Shown here piece by piece: positions 43,768-55,734 of a stretch of 64,000 nt of DNA. A model generated the notes under the pieces. It was not told the origin of the DNA, ran no database searches, and saw only the letters and a program-made list of their open reading frames with translations. The position numbers and the translations under genes were made by a program. The DNA comes from Eumeta japonica (Eukaryota; Arthropoda; Insecta; Lepidoptera; Psychidae), in assembly GCA_005406025.1 (NCBI GenBank), contig BGZK01000547.1:62001-126000 (forward strand). Direction: 5' to 3'. The stretch's first letter is position 1, and every line of letters begins with the position of its first letter.

Positions 43768-44835
43768 GTAAATTTTAACAAGATATGCTGAGACGTACGT
43801 TAGTGATTAGCTTCAATTTTATACAATATGTTAAGGTGACGAATTGGAAATTTTGGTGGTAGGGACCTCGATTTTTTTCTAAAAATCTAGAATATTTGCT
43901 AGTAATCTTTTGTGACCTGATTCATGTTTGATTCATATATGTTATTGGATTGAATTTGTCAGTTACCATTACACGATTTTCTAAGTTACAACAGAGAAAC
44001 AATATCATATATACCTTTTTTAAAAACTAGACTTACATTTTGCATACAAATAGGATCGATTTAAGCAACAATTTTTTTTACGTAGATTAATCTATATAAT
44101 TACTTCAAATTTTATAATCAATCCTAGTTTTTATTTCGTTATTTTGTCGCATAGAACCTTTAAAAATAAGCAAACGTAACGTGTCTTCGTACGCAGTTTC
44201 ACGGTATGCGCGGGTCGCTACGATCCACGTCGCATTAATAGTTTATCACTGCGTCATCATAATTGTATCGTTACGTTAAAGTTTTATAATAAATACAATA
44301 TATACTAATAATAAAAAATATTGTGTATTTTATATTCATAACTAATTAAAAAAATGACCTAAAAGGGTTATACCACGCGTCCAATCTAAGCCGTTTGAAA
44401 GTAGGGTAAAATTGCCGACTGTGGACTACTACTAGGTACCTATGTCACATGTCTTGAGTTTAATGCTATTTGAATAATGGCGAAAATCGTTTGTGACATT
44501 TGTGAATTTTCTCACGCTACAAGCGGTCTTTCGTAGGTTCGGCTGGTTTTTTTTATGCCTTATCTACAAAGACTTTGATTGCGTTATTCACAAAATTCTA
44601 ATTCAAAAATAAAATAAAAACTAAAAGTCTCACAAATTGTTTTCAGAAATCAGTTCTGTTATACCCAAATAACGTAATACAGGCACCGGATATAAACGGG
44701 ATTAAATCGTTTGGGATTAGATGTAATAGTGAAAGTTTCTCAGGACTTACATGAATGTTTTGCCATACTACGACACACTAAATGTTTGCTGAGATACTTT
44801 TGACGTGATAACGTCTTATAAATCGATGAACGCCG
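43768..44835. other. AT-rich, no gene seen
   Basis: Near 44170-44280 'aacgtaacg' and 'cgttacgtt' face each other around a CG-richer core ('gtatgcgcgggtcgctacg'). The arms are too short to call an element. Confidence 0.35.
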
Positions 44836-44839
44836 GCTG

Positions 44840-44960
44840 CACGCACGAAAAAGCATGACTCATTGTCGCGTTCCGCTTGAGCCAAGCGTGCGAGCGAGAG
44901 CGCGGAACAATAGAGAGGCACGATCGACCTAAGCGTTCGGTTTGTGAGGCATCTATCTCT
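44840..44960. other. CpG-rich patch
   Basis: 'gtcgcgttccgcttgagcc' and 'gcgtgcgagcgagagcgcgg' form a short island. Function unknown. Confidence 0.2.
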
Positions 44961-45355
44961 TTACTATATAATTTAAGTAGAAAAAGATTTGAATTAACGA
45001 GTGCAAATAAATGTTATTTTATTGAAATCATTGTCATTTTTAATTAACTCCTTTGCATTATACAAAATAATGATAATTCAGTGATAATAATTCAATTCAA
45101 TTCATAAAAGAATGCAATTTTTCATCTAAGTTTTCTTATGACATTATAACGTAAAATTATCGTCCGTAAACCGACTTTACAGACAACCAATTTCTTCGAT
45201 TTTGAAAATTGACAGGAAAAAGAAGCTTTTGACGAAATGTTCTCCCTTAAATTTCAAATTGGTTTGCGACACATAACTTGTTACTTCGGATTTGTTTCTA
45301 ATTAGCAAGATTTTGAAAAGTATATTCTCTGTTATGGGCGTATGTACTATTAAAT
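44961..45355. other. No gene seen
   Basis: AT-rich, unassigned. Confidence 0.4.
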
Positions 45356-45356
45356 A

Positions 45357-45715
45357 ACTAGCTTTTTCCCGCGACTCCGTCCGCGTATACGTAAAATGAC
45401 TTCATTTTGTATGTTGCCTCATCCTGCGATTAGGATTCCAATCACTATACCGTTATCCATTCTGCTCCCGGTCCTGCTCTCGATGTCTTTCATTCTTGAT
45501 TTCGACCCCGATCTTAACTTTCAAGTCTATCTCTCGTTCTGTAAGCAATTTTGTTTCTATTAGCGGTCAAGGTTCTAATTTGGACAGACAGCAAATAATA
45601 GTTTATCAAAATAAAATTTGGGCTATATCACATTGGGATAGTTTAGGTTTCTATGTGTGAAAGAGTTTTTAGAATCTGTAACGACAGAAATATGGAGATG
45701 AATCCCTTATTTTTT
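45357..45715 (-). repeat. Tail-family repeat copy 5
   Basis: Inverted tail 'actagctttttcccgcgact' followed by ccgtccgcgt at 45358-45387. Then comes the body ('ctgctcccggtcctgctctc', 'cgaccccgatctt') and an outer part ('gggatagtttaggtttctat', 'gaaagagtttttagaatctg'). The outer part is the uninterrupted equivalent of the mariner-split copy at 8340/9559. Confidence 0.75.
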
Positions 45716-45779
45716 TTCCAAAGCTTCTTGTTCGCATGCAAAATATATAGCTAGTTCCATAATAAGCGGGATAAATGCT

Positions 45780-46380
45780 TTAAGCACCCAAAAAAACGGA
45801 TAAAATATATATAATGACTTCGATTTTTCATACAAAATTTCATCCCTTATTTCACCCCCTTATAGACATTTTTTCAAAAGCGGTGCGTCATTATTTTTCA
45901 TTTGTAATACGTAGCACAAATATACATTTTGACACCAATACCTTCAACGGTTTCATTTTTCTATATAAATATTTTAATTCTAATTTTATCCCCCTTTTGG
46001 ATTACTTTCTCAAAACGATATATTTCATTGTTTCTTAATAGTTATGATTAGTTAAAACATTAATTTCGACATCAATAACTTTAGCGATTTTGATTATCCA
46101 TACAACATATTACTCCTTCCTTTACCTCTTTCAGGATTGATATTAGTAAAACAATGTATGGTATTATTTACGGTTTCTATTTTCCATACAACAATATTCT
46201 CTTTTCAACTTCCTAGAGATTGAGTTTCTATAAATCCTTTCTTAATGCCCGCTTACATTATAATAGGAATCTCTACAAAATTTCAAGTCTCTAGACCAAG
46301 TAGTTTGAGCTATGCGTCATAAGTCAGTCAGTTTACTCTTTTATGCATACACGTATGCCTATTATCCTAAAACTGATAGA
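45780..46380 (+). repeat. Modular 'acaaaatttcatcccttatt' repeat, copy 2
   Basis: Modules 'ttcatacaaaatttcatccc', 'tttttcaaaagcggtgcgtc' and 'cttcaacggttt' recur in the same order as at 10980. The terminus is 'agtctctagaccaagtagtt' then 'tgagctatgcgtcataagtc'. A 74-codon frame at 45814-46038 is repeat sequence. Confidence 0.6.
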
Positions 46381-47185
46381 ACAGATTAAAAAAACGGCGT
46401 ATAAACAATGACTTCGCGAATTCAAAAAAGATGGTTGAAATCCTTTTATTGAACTAAAAGATCTCGAACGCGAAACGAATCTTGCATTAATTTAGCCGAT
46501 TTTTAAGCCTTTGTTCATCTTAGACGAGGGTCGAACTTGGGGCGATGGAGTTCCTTCTATTTCTGCGGGGATCTCGATGGACACGTCTAGCTATATGAAG
46601 ACGATAGACGTGAATTTATACGTCAAATTCCCTTTTTACCTTTTGTAAACCGCGTGCAGATCGGACTGAATGCTTTAATAACATTGCTCAGGTATATAGT
46701 TGAAATTAACGTTATTCGTTTTATTTTTTTCATTCGAAGTCGTTGTGATGATCCTTACGGGTTTTTTTAGTAACATTCAAAGTAGAAAAAATCCAGAGAA
46801 ATACTGACATCATTTCGATTCTTATATAAATTCATCATAGAATGTGGAGAACAACTAAATTTACAAAGAGATTGTTGTGGAGGAGACAATTACTCTATAG
46901 TGTGAAGTAGAAATGGTAGAAAATCTACATTTTCATAAAATATATCAACACGTATATTAAATTTTATATATGATTAATGCTTTTTTCATTTGTAGATTTC
47001 CTCATTTAACGTCAGTTTTAATTCTGACAAAAATTCTAATATTTCTTAATAATTACATAATTTATTAAGCGAGTGAATGTAAGAGTCGAATAATCGAATA
47101 AATGCACTGCACGTTGTTTTAATGCAATATTTAGAGAGTTTTGTCATATACGTTTATCAAAAATCAATAGTGAAAATAACGTTGT
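46381..47185. other. No gene; mixed patch at 46480-46660
   Basis: The patch contains 'gacgagggtcgaacttgggg' and 'ctgcggggatctcgatggac' but no frame with splice signals. The rest is AT-rich. Confidence 0.35.
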
Positions 47186-47329
47186 TCATAAGGATGACCG
47201 AACAACACAGGCAAGAATTCGTCCTTTTTTACTTTGTTTACAATTATATTAAAATATGTATTTTTTTACAATATTATCTAATATTAAGTTAGCTAAAGAT
47301 TTTAATTTGATTTGTGAAACGAACCTTAA

Positions 47330-47645
47330 ATCATACGGTCGTCATCGTCCAGTTGGTACAAAAAGTGAAAGGATCGCGGAAGGTGAGCACAAAAGTTAAC
47401 GGACCGTTAAAATGGTTTCGTCAGCGGTCCTTGTACCTCGACCTTATCATATGAGGCATATTACTTATGTATTGCAGTGCTTTCCCTGTACCTCGAACCT
47501 CAATCGCGATAGAGGTACGAAGTAAACCCAGGTCAGGCGCATGTCGCGTCATCGTTATATGCGCGAGTTTAGATCCTGTTCCCAGAACGAATACATGAAC
47601 TTTGGCTTGCCTTGCCGGCTGAAGTCTATTTGTCGCACTCAAACA
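47330..47645. other. Mixed-composition patch with small minus-strand ORF
   Basis: The minus-strand frame at 47421-47642 (73 codons, starting MSATNRLQPARQAK) has protein-like composition. 'tgtacctcga' occurs twice (47444 and 47488), suggesting repeat origin. No domain or splice signals are seen. It is probably non-coding. Confidence 0.2.
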
Positions 47646-48590
47646 TCAAATTTGACGGCTCATAGTCTCTAGTGTTCGGTCATTTTCATAATTAGGTTTC
47701 AATTATTCGTATGGGGTACATTTTATTATTATGAGATGTATTTTGATTAGCTCGAGTGTGTTTGGTCTTCACTTCATATACATAATATGTCTAGCGAATG
47801 ACGAGTTATTGTTTGTTACAGTTGACTGGAATGACATTCAGTATACGAAAAATTAGCGACGCGAGAAATGTATAAACTAGGTATTTGATATCTCAATAGG
47901 TAATTAACTTACAGTAACGAGTTAAATAAAAATAAAAAGTTTTAAACGTAAAAGTTTATAAAAGTAATTGCATTCTATTGTATGGTGTATTATGTCTTGT
48001 ATAATGTGATTGCGAACTGTAATGTAATACATATACACAAAATATCGAATAATAAAGAAACAGGCAAATGGAAATTTTTCTAATGAAGTTTATAAATAAC
48101 AAAAATACAGCGTGAATTTCAGGAGATTACAAGAAAATAAATATATGTTTTATTAATTTTTAAAATTTAAAAACAGTGCTTATCTTTGACTCTAACACAA
48201 AGCTCTGGCTTTATCATCATTTCTAGGCGAGTGAATTATATTCACCAGTGGAGGTCAGTTTTACTTTAATGTGATCGGTGTCGAGAAAGAAGTGATTTTT
48301 TTTCTCGACTAATAGGCGGGTACCTTAGGGCGAAACCCTAACGCGAAACGCCGTCAGTGCCTCGACAGGGACTTAGGGACGGTTACCACATTCTTGCGTA
48401 GCTATAGTCTCTTTTAATATAAATGCCAAGCTAAAATAGCCTACAAAATAAGAGGCGGAGAAAATTAATATCCCAACTGGAATATAAAATGTTGGATAAA
48501 AGTCAGTACATTGGAACAATGTACAAGCGGGACAATTGATTGATCTACTGAAAGGCAAGTCAAGTAAATAATTATAACAAATGCAATATT
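47646..48590. other. No gene seen
   Basis: AT-rich with a mixed patch near 48220-48375 ('ggcgggtaccttagggcgaa'). Confidence 0.4.
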
Positions 48591-48598
48591 GTCCACAT

Positions 48599-48637
48599 TG
48601 GATCCATCCACGCAACATAAATGCGTGGATGGATCCA
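48599..48637. repeat. Perfect 16-bp palindrome, 7-base loop
   Basis: 'tggatccatccacgca' (48599-48614) pairs exactly with 48622-48637, loop acataaa. Short frames on both strands across it are side effects of the symmetry. Confidence 0.9.
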
Positions 48638-48639
48638 CC

Positions 48640-49800
48640 CATTTATCAACGGGTTGCTCCAAAATTCACATATGATAAACTGAATGCATGTCGTGCTTTT
48701 CTTAATATTGCCATCAGTGATTTCATGACTTCACCTATAACGCATGCTAGCCAGCTTCTGGCACCTCCTTTTCTTCTGTATGTCAGCTATACTCCAAGCA
48801 AAACACTCGCTATAGATGTCTAGCTACTTTTAGTCTAGGATATGTGAGCCTGAAAATGTCTAAATCAAAATTAAAAATTAATCGCAAAATGCGTTTGAAA
48901 TTTATGAATAATGGACCTTTTTTTCTCAACAATCAATCTGATATTACCTGATACATTTTTCACATTATTTTAAAATCTCACGTTTAATATGCGATCTTAG
49001 ACATAATACAATTTTCTATGAGGTTAATTATTTATTGTCGACCTATTGCATCATTTTACTACTGTAATCGAACTAAATTCGTAAATGCTTGCCGGTCTTA
49101 CGTAAGTATACTCTAATGAACTATAGAGTAATCGCGTAGTCAAGTCAGTATCACCGTAATATCTAAACGTGTGCGATGTAGCTCAATACCTCGCGAATTA
49201 ATTAATTTGTAATCCCACGTAGATTAATTGAAGTTGTCACAACCAACATCCAAACTAATCAACTTCAGAATGAGTACGATCTACCTAATTATAATATATA
49301 GCTATTATTCTCTTGTAAATTACAAGTTATCCTAGTAATTGTGAATGATCCCTAATATATCTTGATCATCTAAGAATATGTGAATCTTGATATCATTCAT
49401 TCAAATCAAAAATACTCGAATCAAGAAAATCATAAACTATAAACAAATCTGAATAGTCCAGTTTTCAAAAAAAAAAGAAAAGGAAAAACCATCGCATCAT
49501 CATATGAACTACACATAATAATGTAATCTAATAATTAAACTATTCGCTAAATAAAACAATAGAGAGATAAAAAATCTTTACATTAAAGATACTCGAAAAA
49601 TCTACTCTGGGGTGCATTAGAAAGCTTGATAGAATACAATTCAATAGTTTTTAAAATTTTGTCTGTTTACCTGTGCATTTGTTTGTGAACTCCGCGAAAA
49701 CGGTTGTATATAATTTGATAAAATTTGGTATGATAATAGTTTATACTCCGAAATACCATTTTTATCTGGTTTCACTGTTATTTTTATAACTTATATATTT
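48640..49800. other. No gene seen
   Basis: AT-rich. An isolated donor-like 'cttacgtaagtatac' at 49099-49113 has no matching exon. Confidence 0.4.
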
Positions 49801-49805
49801 TTTGA

Positions 49806-49975
49806 ATAAGACTAGAATCAAGATAGAAACTAGAATCGGTATTAAAAGCGGGACATAGATTGGAATCGAAAGTGGGAACAAGACCGAAATCATGGTCGAC
49901 ACCGTGATCGGTCCGCGTTAAGATGAAAGAATTCATTCGATGTCACGCAGGTGGAGCCAAGGGCGAAGCTAGTGT
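49806..49975 (+). repeat. Tail-family repeat copy 6
   Basis: 'ctagaatcaagatagaaact', 'agcgggacatagattggaat', and tail 'tcacgcaggtggagccaagg' then gcgaagctagtg to 49974. Confidence 0.7.
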
Positions 49976-50250
49976 AGAGTAATTTCCTCGTTTTCTTATT
50001 TTACGATTTTCTACGATCGAAGCTTAACAAAATAACACACGGCAAAGTTCCTCAAAAATTTTCCTGGAAGAGCAGCATGTACCCTTTTAAGAACAATAAA
50101 ATGGGTCTTTTATTAATTTTCCTTTGAGAGTTATTCTTGTGTTCCGTCTCAACTCGTATATTTATTTTAGATAATATATGACGTAATGGTCTTATGTTCC
50201 GCGCAGCACCGCTTGAAGCTTTAGTCCGCTGCGATCTTAAGCTTTTTTTA
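49976..50250. other. No gene seen
   Basis: AT-rich, unassigned. Confidence 0.4.
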
Positions 50251-50254
50251 GAGT

Positions 50255-50400
50255 TCCATATACCCGACGAAAAATGGAAATCTTATAAAACCTGTCTAGT
50301 TTGTTTGTTAGTTAGTCCATCCCTCTGCCATAAATTTTTTATTTCCGAATTTACTGGACGATAAATCAAGAGATTTGCTACCTACATATATAGAGTGAGA
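50255..50400 (-). repeat. 'ggttccgta' family repeat, copy 6
   Basis: 'agagttccatatacccgacg' and 'tttgttagttagtccatccc' are a diverged version of the family's start. Confidence 0.35.
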
Positions 50401-50530
50401 TGAGCCAGTCTAGACCGTACGAGTAAATTATGATTTTGGGGTTCAATTTTGAGCGGTTTGCCTGTTTAAATGTTTAGTAATATGTCTTGAAATACTCACA
50501 ACATAGTATTCGCAAAAAGATTAGCTTAAC

Positions 50531-50700
50531 ACTGCCATTTATTAATTTCAAAAGGGAATATCTGAACAAGTTTATGGATGCGCTTAAAAATACATAATAT
50601 CTGTACTAGATGGCAGTACTTGTGATTTTTAGTTACGATTTCTCTTATTAATATATTTTTATTAAAACATTACTAGGCTTTCCGTGACAGTCGGAAATTC
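50531..50700 (+). repeat. Duplicated segment, copy A
   Basis: Shares 'tctgaacaagtttatgga', 'ctagatggcagtacttgtga' and 'ctaggctttccgtgacagtc' with copy B at 51117. Confidence 0.65.
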
Positions 50701-50869
50701 AAAACAATAAAATAAAAATTTATTTATTTATCTATCGTAAATAAAGAAAGAACTAAATGGAAGATTCTGTCGAATAAGTTTTTTTTGGACTAAAGGTTGC
50801 ACGAATGTCGGTTGGCTCTACACTCTTGTCACTCCTAATCCAGAATAGAACCTACCTACACTCTCTTTA

Positions 50870-50960
50870 TATAATTACGCTCCCTTCGGTGTATCGGGAC
50901 TTTTCCCTTTCAGTCATTGCAACTGGCTGAAGATTGAGGGAATGATGATGATGATGAGCT
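50870..50960 (+). repeat. Lepidopteran repeat end with (GAT)n
   Basis: 'tttcagtcattgcaactggc', 'tgaagattgagggaatgatg' and four GAT units give the usual 3' terminus of a dispersed moth repeat. Confidence 0.45.
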
Positions 50961-51116
50961 AAATGAAAGGTTCTTTAACAACCTTATATATCAGTAATAA
51001 AAGTTTAAATAATTAATATTAAATAAAATCAAATAATACATATTTTATACAATTAAAAACAAATTTATCTGTATATCTTTTCTGTGTCGTTATTAGATAT
51101 TTTATTCATAAGAAAC

Positions 51117-51288
51117 ACCGTCTATTAATTTGAAATAAAATATCTGAACAGACTTACAAATGCATTTAAAAGTTTATAATAAGCTATACTTGATGGCAGT
51201 ACTTGTCGTTCTTAGTTATTACGATTTCTTTTAATAATATGTTTGTAAGAAATATGGCTAGACCTTTCACGACTCTCTGAAAATTATA
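51117..51288 (+). repeat. Duplicated segment, copy B
   Basis: Matches copy A over about 170 bases ('tctgaacagacttacaaat', 'ttgatggcagtacttgtcgt', 'ctagacctttcacgactctc'). It lies about 590 bases downstream in the same orientation. Confidence 0.65.
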
Positions 51289-51289
51289 A

Positions 51290-52515
51290 TTAATATACAT
51301 CAATCACCTAAGCACTAATATAATTACATACATCAAACCGTGAAATCGATAAACTCTCATTCAAAACTAACTTCAGAGATGTCCATTGGCGCGCGCAATT
51401 TTTGTACATTTATCTTATAATAATCAAGATATATTCTGATTTTTTTTCGTCCTACCTGCGTTAAAGAGATATAACTTCAAAAAGTGTAAGTCCACATCTC
51501 CGCGGGAAACGCTAAATAATCGTGGAGAGAAAAGAATATATATAAAATATGTTGTTTAAATCCACCGAGGAGTATTGCAATTATTTATATTACAGAACCT
51601 TTCCTACATAAGTTCGAGATCGCTTTTTTAAATCCTTTAAAATGTTCCCAGCTTACAACGCCTGGAAATTAATAAATAAAGCATAGGTATCCTTTAAATA
51701 ATCGGGGTGGTTGTGATACTTAAAAAAAAAACCTTTTTATAACTCACATTAATTGTTCACTACTAGTAAATATGCAATAATATCATAATATATGTACCTC
51801 TCTTATATTTTGTGAATTCGAGTGGAAATGTCATGCTCTTATTTCGTTGTAAATCTGGGTGTCACTTTAGATGAATTTGTTTTTATATTACTAATGCTGA
51901 TATTGTTGTTAAAACTATAAAATACAATATGAAGAGTCGTTCCAAATACCTACTAATCTGAATAAGTTACTTTAAAGGAATAGAAATTAGAATAGTCGTT
52001 TTAATTAAGCAAATAAATGTGATATCTACAAATTACAAGTTTTTCATTGAGTAATAGTAATGATTATGGCCCCTGTGATGTACACAACATATCGACGTGG
52101 CGCCTCACTAGCTCAGTCGCTTTGTGTCATCTGTAGAGAGTGGACGTTTTCCCGTTGAGCTGTGTATCAACGTACTGATAATTTTGGTTTTAAACTTAAT
52201 CGCTAAACTAGGCTACACACGTTTTGGAGCGACAACAAACGCTTTCAAGTCGACCGCTTCCACATTCACGCTCTCTCTATTGCTGACGCGAAAATGTTTA
52301 AAAACCGCAAACAAAACATAGTTATCAATGAGTTCTCACCGCTTGACCGCGTTTTGAACATAGTTATCAATAATTATCATACACAATTTCAGGCACATTT
52401 CTGAATATATTTCTAATAGGACTACGAAAAACTTTTTCGTTTTGAGCTCTTCTTCGTTTCTTTAATGATATAGCAGGGAAATTAAAGATAATATTAACCG
52501 ATGTATATGTAAATA
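51290..52515. other. No gene seen
   Basis: Mostly AT-rich. A mixed patch at 52090-52330 carries a 65-codon plus-strand frame with two hydrophobic stretches and no known motif. 'acatagttatcaat' is repeated at 52317 and 52360. Confidence 0.35.
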
Positions 52516-52518
52516 TAT

Positions 52519-52689
52519 GCTTGCCTGCAACATGTGTTGTATTCGATTTGTTGGCTATCCAACAAATCGAATACAACACGTGTTGCAGACCCTCAAATCT
52601 GATCTTACGCTACGAATCTTTAATAAGAATAAGATTCGAGGGTCAGCGGTGGGTTATGCGCAGTGTGTTAACACAGGTTGCAGGCAAGC
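52519..52689. mobile_element. 171-bp foldback/MITE-like element
   Basis: 'gcttgcctgcaac' at 52519-52531 is the exact inverse of 52677-52689, and the match continues imperfectly through 'tgtgtt'. Inside, 52525-52554 pairs with 52559-52588 (30 bp, one mismatch, loop ctat). A second hairpin 'cgaatctt'/'aagattcg' lies near 52613-52638. The whole can fold into a branched structure. There is no coding capacity and the target duplication is unclear. Confidence 0.7.
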
Positions 52690-52945
52690 GTCTAATTATT
52701 GATTTCCGCGAATCACAATACTCATACAATAGAATATATAAGTAAATAACTTGAAAACTCCAATTAGACCTCCCTTCAGAATTTCTAATATGAAAGAAAA
52801 GTTTCTGCCTTTCGTTAACGCAACGCTTTCATGTGTGTAAATCCTGACCATTTTGAGCCATTGCTAGGACACGATGACGATTCACCGACCTATTTGTTTG
52901 CATTATTTCATTATAAAATACCTTGAATGAAAATGTTTTGTTTAG
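52690..52945. other. No gene seen
   Basis: AT-rich to mixed. Nothing assignable. Confidence 0.4.
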
Positions 52946-52950
52946 TGATC

Positions 52951-53060
52951 AGCGGTGGTGGATCATTGGACAAGAGCGTCGTCTTTGAACCTAAATTTAC
53001 CAGGTTCTTACTTGACTACGGACGAATTAACCAATAGTTTTTAATTCGGGTCAATTTTAA
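52951..53060 (+). repeat. SINE-like head
   Basis: 'agcggtggtggatcattgga', 'caagagcgtcgtctttgaac' and 'accaggttcttacttgacta' follow the order of a tRNA-like SINE related to the copy at 773. Confidence 0.45.
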
Positions 53061-53985
53061 CCACTCGCTCGGTGCTTCAGACAACTACGTTAAACTGTTG
53101 GTGTTGGATGTTGCCATCAAATTGGTGACAAAATGGTCGTTTGCAGACGTACACCCCCCTTCCCTCACATTAATCATTCGAGGGAGACTTAACTAGGCCT
53201 CTCATTTTGAAATAAAAAATTGCAAGCTTGAAAAGTGGAGTGGTTCCAACTTGATACGACGTTTTTTTTTTTATTTTAAAATTCGCATTTCCAATTCCCC
53301 CCTTTCTCATTCGATCTTTGTGTGTTTGAAAGATAAACACCTGAAATGGGCCTGCATGAATACATTCGCTACTTTATGAACTCGCGTATGTTATACGACA
53401 ACTTATAAGAAAAATATTCACGACTTGGCAGGCAACCGACATCGAAGATGAAAGCCGGCTTATCGCTCGTTTGGCGCGGAAATAGGGGATGCTGGCAGGG
53501 AGCGATCCTATTCTAGAACGGCGGCTGTGAGGTTATATGTCTAGTATAATATTGTATATTTTGGAGTGTCAGAAATTAGTGCTGTTGCCATTACCCTTAT
53601 ATAAGATTGTAAATGACGTAGTTGGTAAATGATATCTATACGCAATTCATATTACAAAAGCATTGACAAGTAATAAACATTAAAAATTGCCCAACCTAAA
53701 TGAACTAATGAACAAGCAAATTATTGTTATTGCTGTGTCCGTATTTTATTATGTCATTAGAAAATTATTAATAATTAAGTTACTAGACAGTATTACAGCA
53801 TCATTAGGAGATAGATGAAAGTTGAAAAGCAATGGTGAGACATCGATTTCACATAAATGCATTTCGTTTTTTTGTCTTTATTTATCACCATTTGTGTTTG
53901 TCAGATGTATAGTAAACAACTGACGTTATTGCTAACGTCAGCTTACGTGCATTTATGTGACGTCATCCCCTGTCGCTGAAATATC
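53061..53985. other. No gene; mixed patch at 53440-53530
   Basis: 'gaaagccggcttatcgctcg' and 'gaacggcggctgtgagg' mark a short GC-richer stretch. A 'ctgacgtta ... taacgtcag' inverted repeat lies at about 53920. Confidence 0.35.
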
Positions 53986-53989
53986 AAAA

Positions 53990-54210
53990 CGGGTATTGAG
54001 ACGATATTACAGTCACAGCACGTGCCTCTACTTCCTACACCACGGCTGCAGTCAACAAAGTTGAACTGATGCCAGGAAGCAATCGGGTCGCGGTCGGTCC
54101 ATCCGGAGCCAGCCAATGACACCCTCTCTCGTTCGGACACATGCGGATGCTGTCGGCTCTCGTGGTCATTCATGTCCACGCCAGGGCAGGGCATAAGTGT
54201 TTTGACTGCG
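53990..54210 (-). other. CG-rich patch with small minus-strand ORF
   Basis: The minus-strand frame (53943-54290, 115 codons) has its protein-like part in this patch ('PCPGVDMNDHESRQHPH', 'AGSGWTDRDPIASWHQF', 'GTCCDC'). Its first 25 residues are low-complexity and Asn-rich. No domain is recognised and there are no clear splice sites. It could be an exon, an old element or a conserved non-coding block. Confidence 0.2.
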
Positions 54211-54399
54211 GGCAGATGCCCATAGATTATGTTCCTTTTTTTATTATTATGTATATTTATTGAATTTTCAGCGTTATTTTTTAATAACATTTACCATTTC
54301 TTTCTTCACATAATAAATTAAACACAACTAAAATATGATTACGTTACGTAAATCATGCTACATTCGAAACAACAACTATACAATGGACATACAAAAATC

Positions 54400-54990
54400 C
54401 TTCATCTTATATATCATCGATCCTGCTCTCGATACCAATTCGTGCCACTCTCTATTTCCATCACGACCCCGCTCTTAATTCCGCTCTTGATCTAAGTAGA
54501 TTCCCATGCTAGTTCTACTCTATATCCCGGTCCAACTTCCAAATCTGACTTCGGTACTGCTCCCAAATTTGATCCTAGTCACGCTCTAAATTTCATTTTA
54601 GCTCAACACTCGATTTCGTCCTTTGTCCCGGTTTCGATTTCGATTCGTCCCGGTGTCGACATTCGATTCTGCTCGCAGTCTCGTTTGCGATTTCGATTCC
54701 GCTACCAATCCTGGTTCCGATTTGGATGAAGCCGGGGCAAATTATTTAGCTTATATTATTATGGGGTTACACGACCCCACAATATTTTTTTTTATGAGAG
54801 AAAGAGTTTTGGTATTTGTAACAGCACAAATATGCAGATAGAGTCAAGGCGAAATGTTAATAGTCTATTTCACTCAGGGATTTTCTATACAATGAAGAAA
54901 TTTTTGGAATTTGTTCAGTGTTTTGGTTTAAGAGTACAAATATGCAAACGGAGTTGGGCAGAAATGTTAGCTTTTTTTTTAGATATTCTC
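54400..54990 (-). repeat. Tail-family repeat copy 7, long body, no tail
   Basis: The body runs 54415-54735 ('ctgctctcgataccaattcg', 'cgaccccgctcttaattccg', 'gtcccggtttcgatttcgat'). The outer part follows ('ggggttacacgaccccac', 'gagaaagagttttggtattt'), and the module 'gtacaaatatgcaaacggag' repeats it. The conserved tail is missing at the 54400 end. The frame at 54623-54841 is repeat-derived. Confidence 0.7.
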
Positions 54991-55072
54991 CAGTTCTCGC
55001 GCATAATGTAGTTAATCGGATGAATGACTTAGGCACGCATATAAAACGAAAAAAATAAACTTATTCAAGACT

Positions 55073-55732
55073 AACTGCACCCGAGGCTTCGCCCGCGTGG
55101 GCTACAGAATTGTTGTTTAGTTTTTTTCATATAAATAATGGGTATATTAAAATTGCTTCGGTATGTCAATTATGAGATAAATATCAATAAGACAAATATA
55201 TTTTAATTTAAACATACTTTTCGATATTTGAAGTGTCTCGTATACTTTTTTGTTTCCAAAGCATATATTTTATTTATATCAAGGCCTCTTTGTATACAAT
55301 AACCCTCATTTTTCTAATGAGCGTAAGTCAGTTCCCCGCCGTCGTCAGCTGGATGTTATTTCAAATGCTTGTTGTGGATCATCATTAGAAGATGTACGTA
55401 TATTATATCAGACTTTTTTGTAGATCTTTTTAAGATCTATGAGAAAGCTTTATATATCTCTAATGGTTCGCTTTCACACATTCGCTTTATATACCTCTAA
55501 TGGTTTACTCAGCGTAAGCCATTTCAGCGCTCCAAAAGCGTCTTTTTTCCAAGTCGATTCAACATTATCGTCACTAATTATTTCGTACGTCACTTCATGT
55601 AACACAATATATCCTGTAATTTAGTCAGATTACATGGTTATGAATTTAAAAAAAATCGGATAAGCAAATCTCGCGTGAAAAAGATATGAACGGACAAACA
55701 GACAGATAGACATTGGGTTTTATAATATATAG
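55073..55732. repeat. Interspersed repeat: 'cttcgcccgcgtgg' to 'aaacagacag'
   Basis: Begins 'ctgcacccgaggcttcgccc' then gcgtgggc, and ends with 'aatctcgcgtgaaaaagata', 'acaaacagacagatagacat' and 'tgggttttataatatatagg'. Both ends are typical of one class of lepidopteran dispersed repeats. The middle is mostly unassigned. Confidence 0.5.
55446..55507 (+). repeat. 38-bp direct duplication
   Basis: 'gctttatatatctctaatgg' (55448) and 'gctttatatacctctaatgg' (55486) differ by one base in 20. Confidence 0.8.
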
Positions 55733-55734
55733 GT

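Noticed and set aside
44174..44280. Facing 'aacgtaacg' and 'cgttacgtt' as a small MITE
   Set aside because: Nine-base arms without a target duplication are too weak in this base composition.
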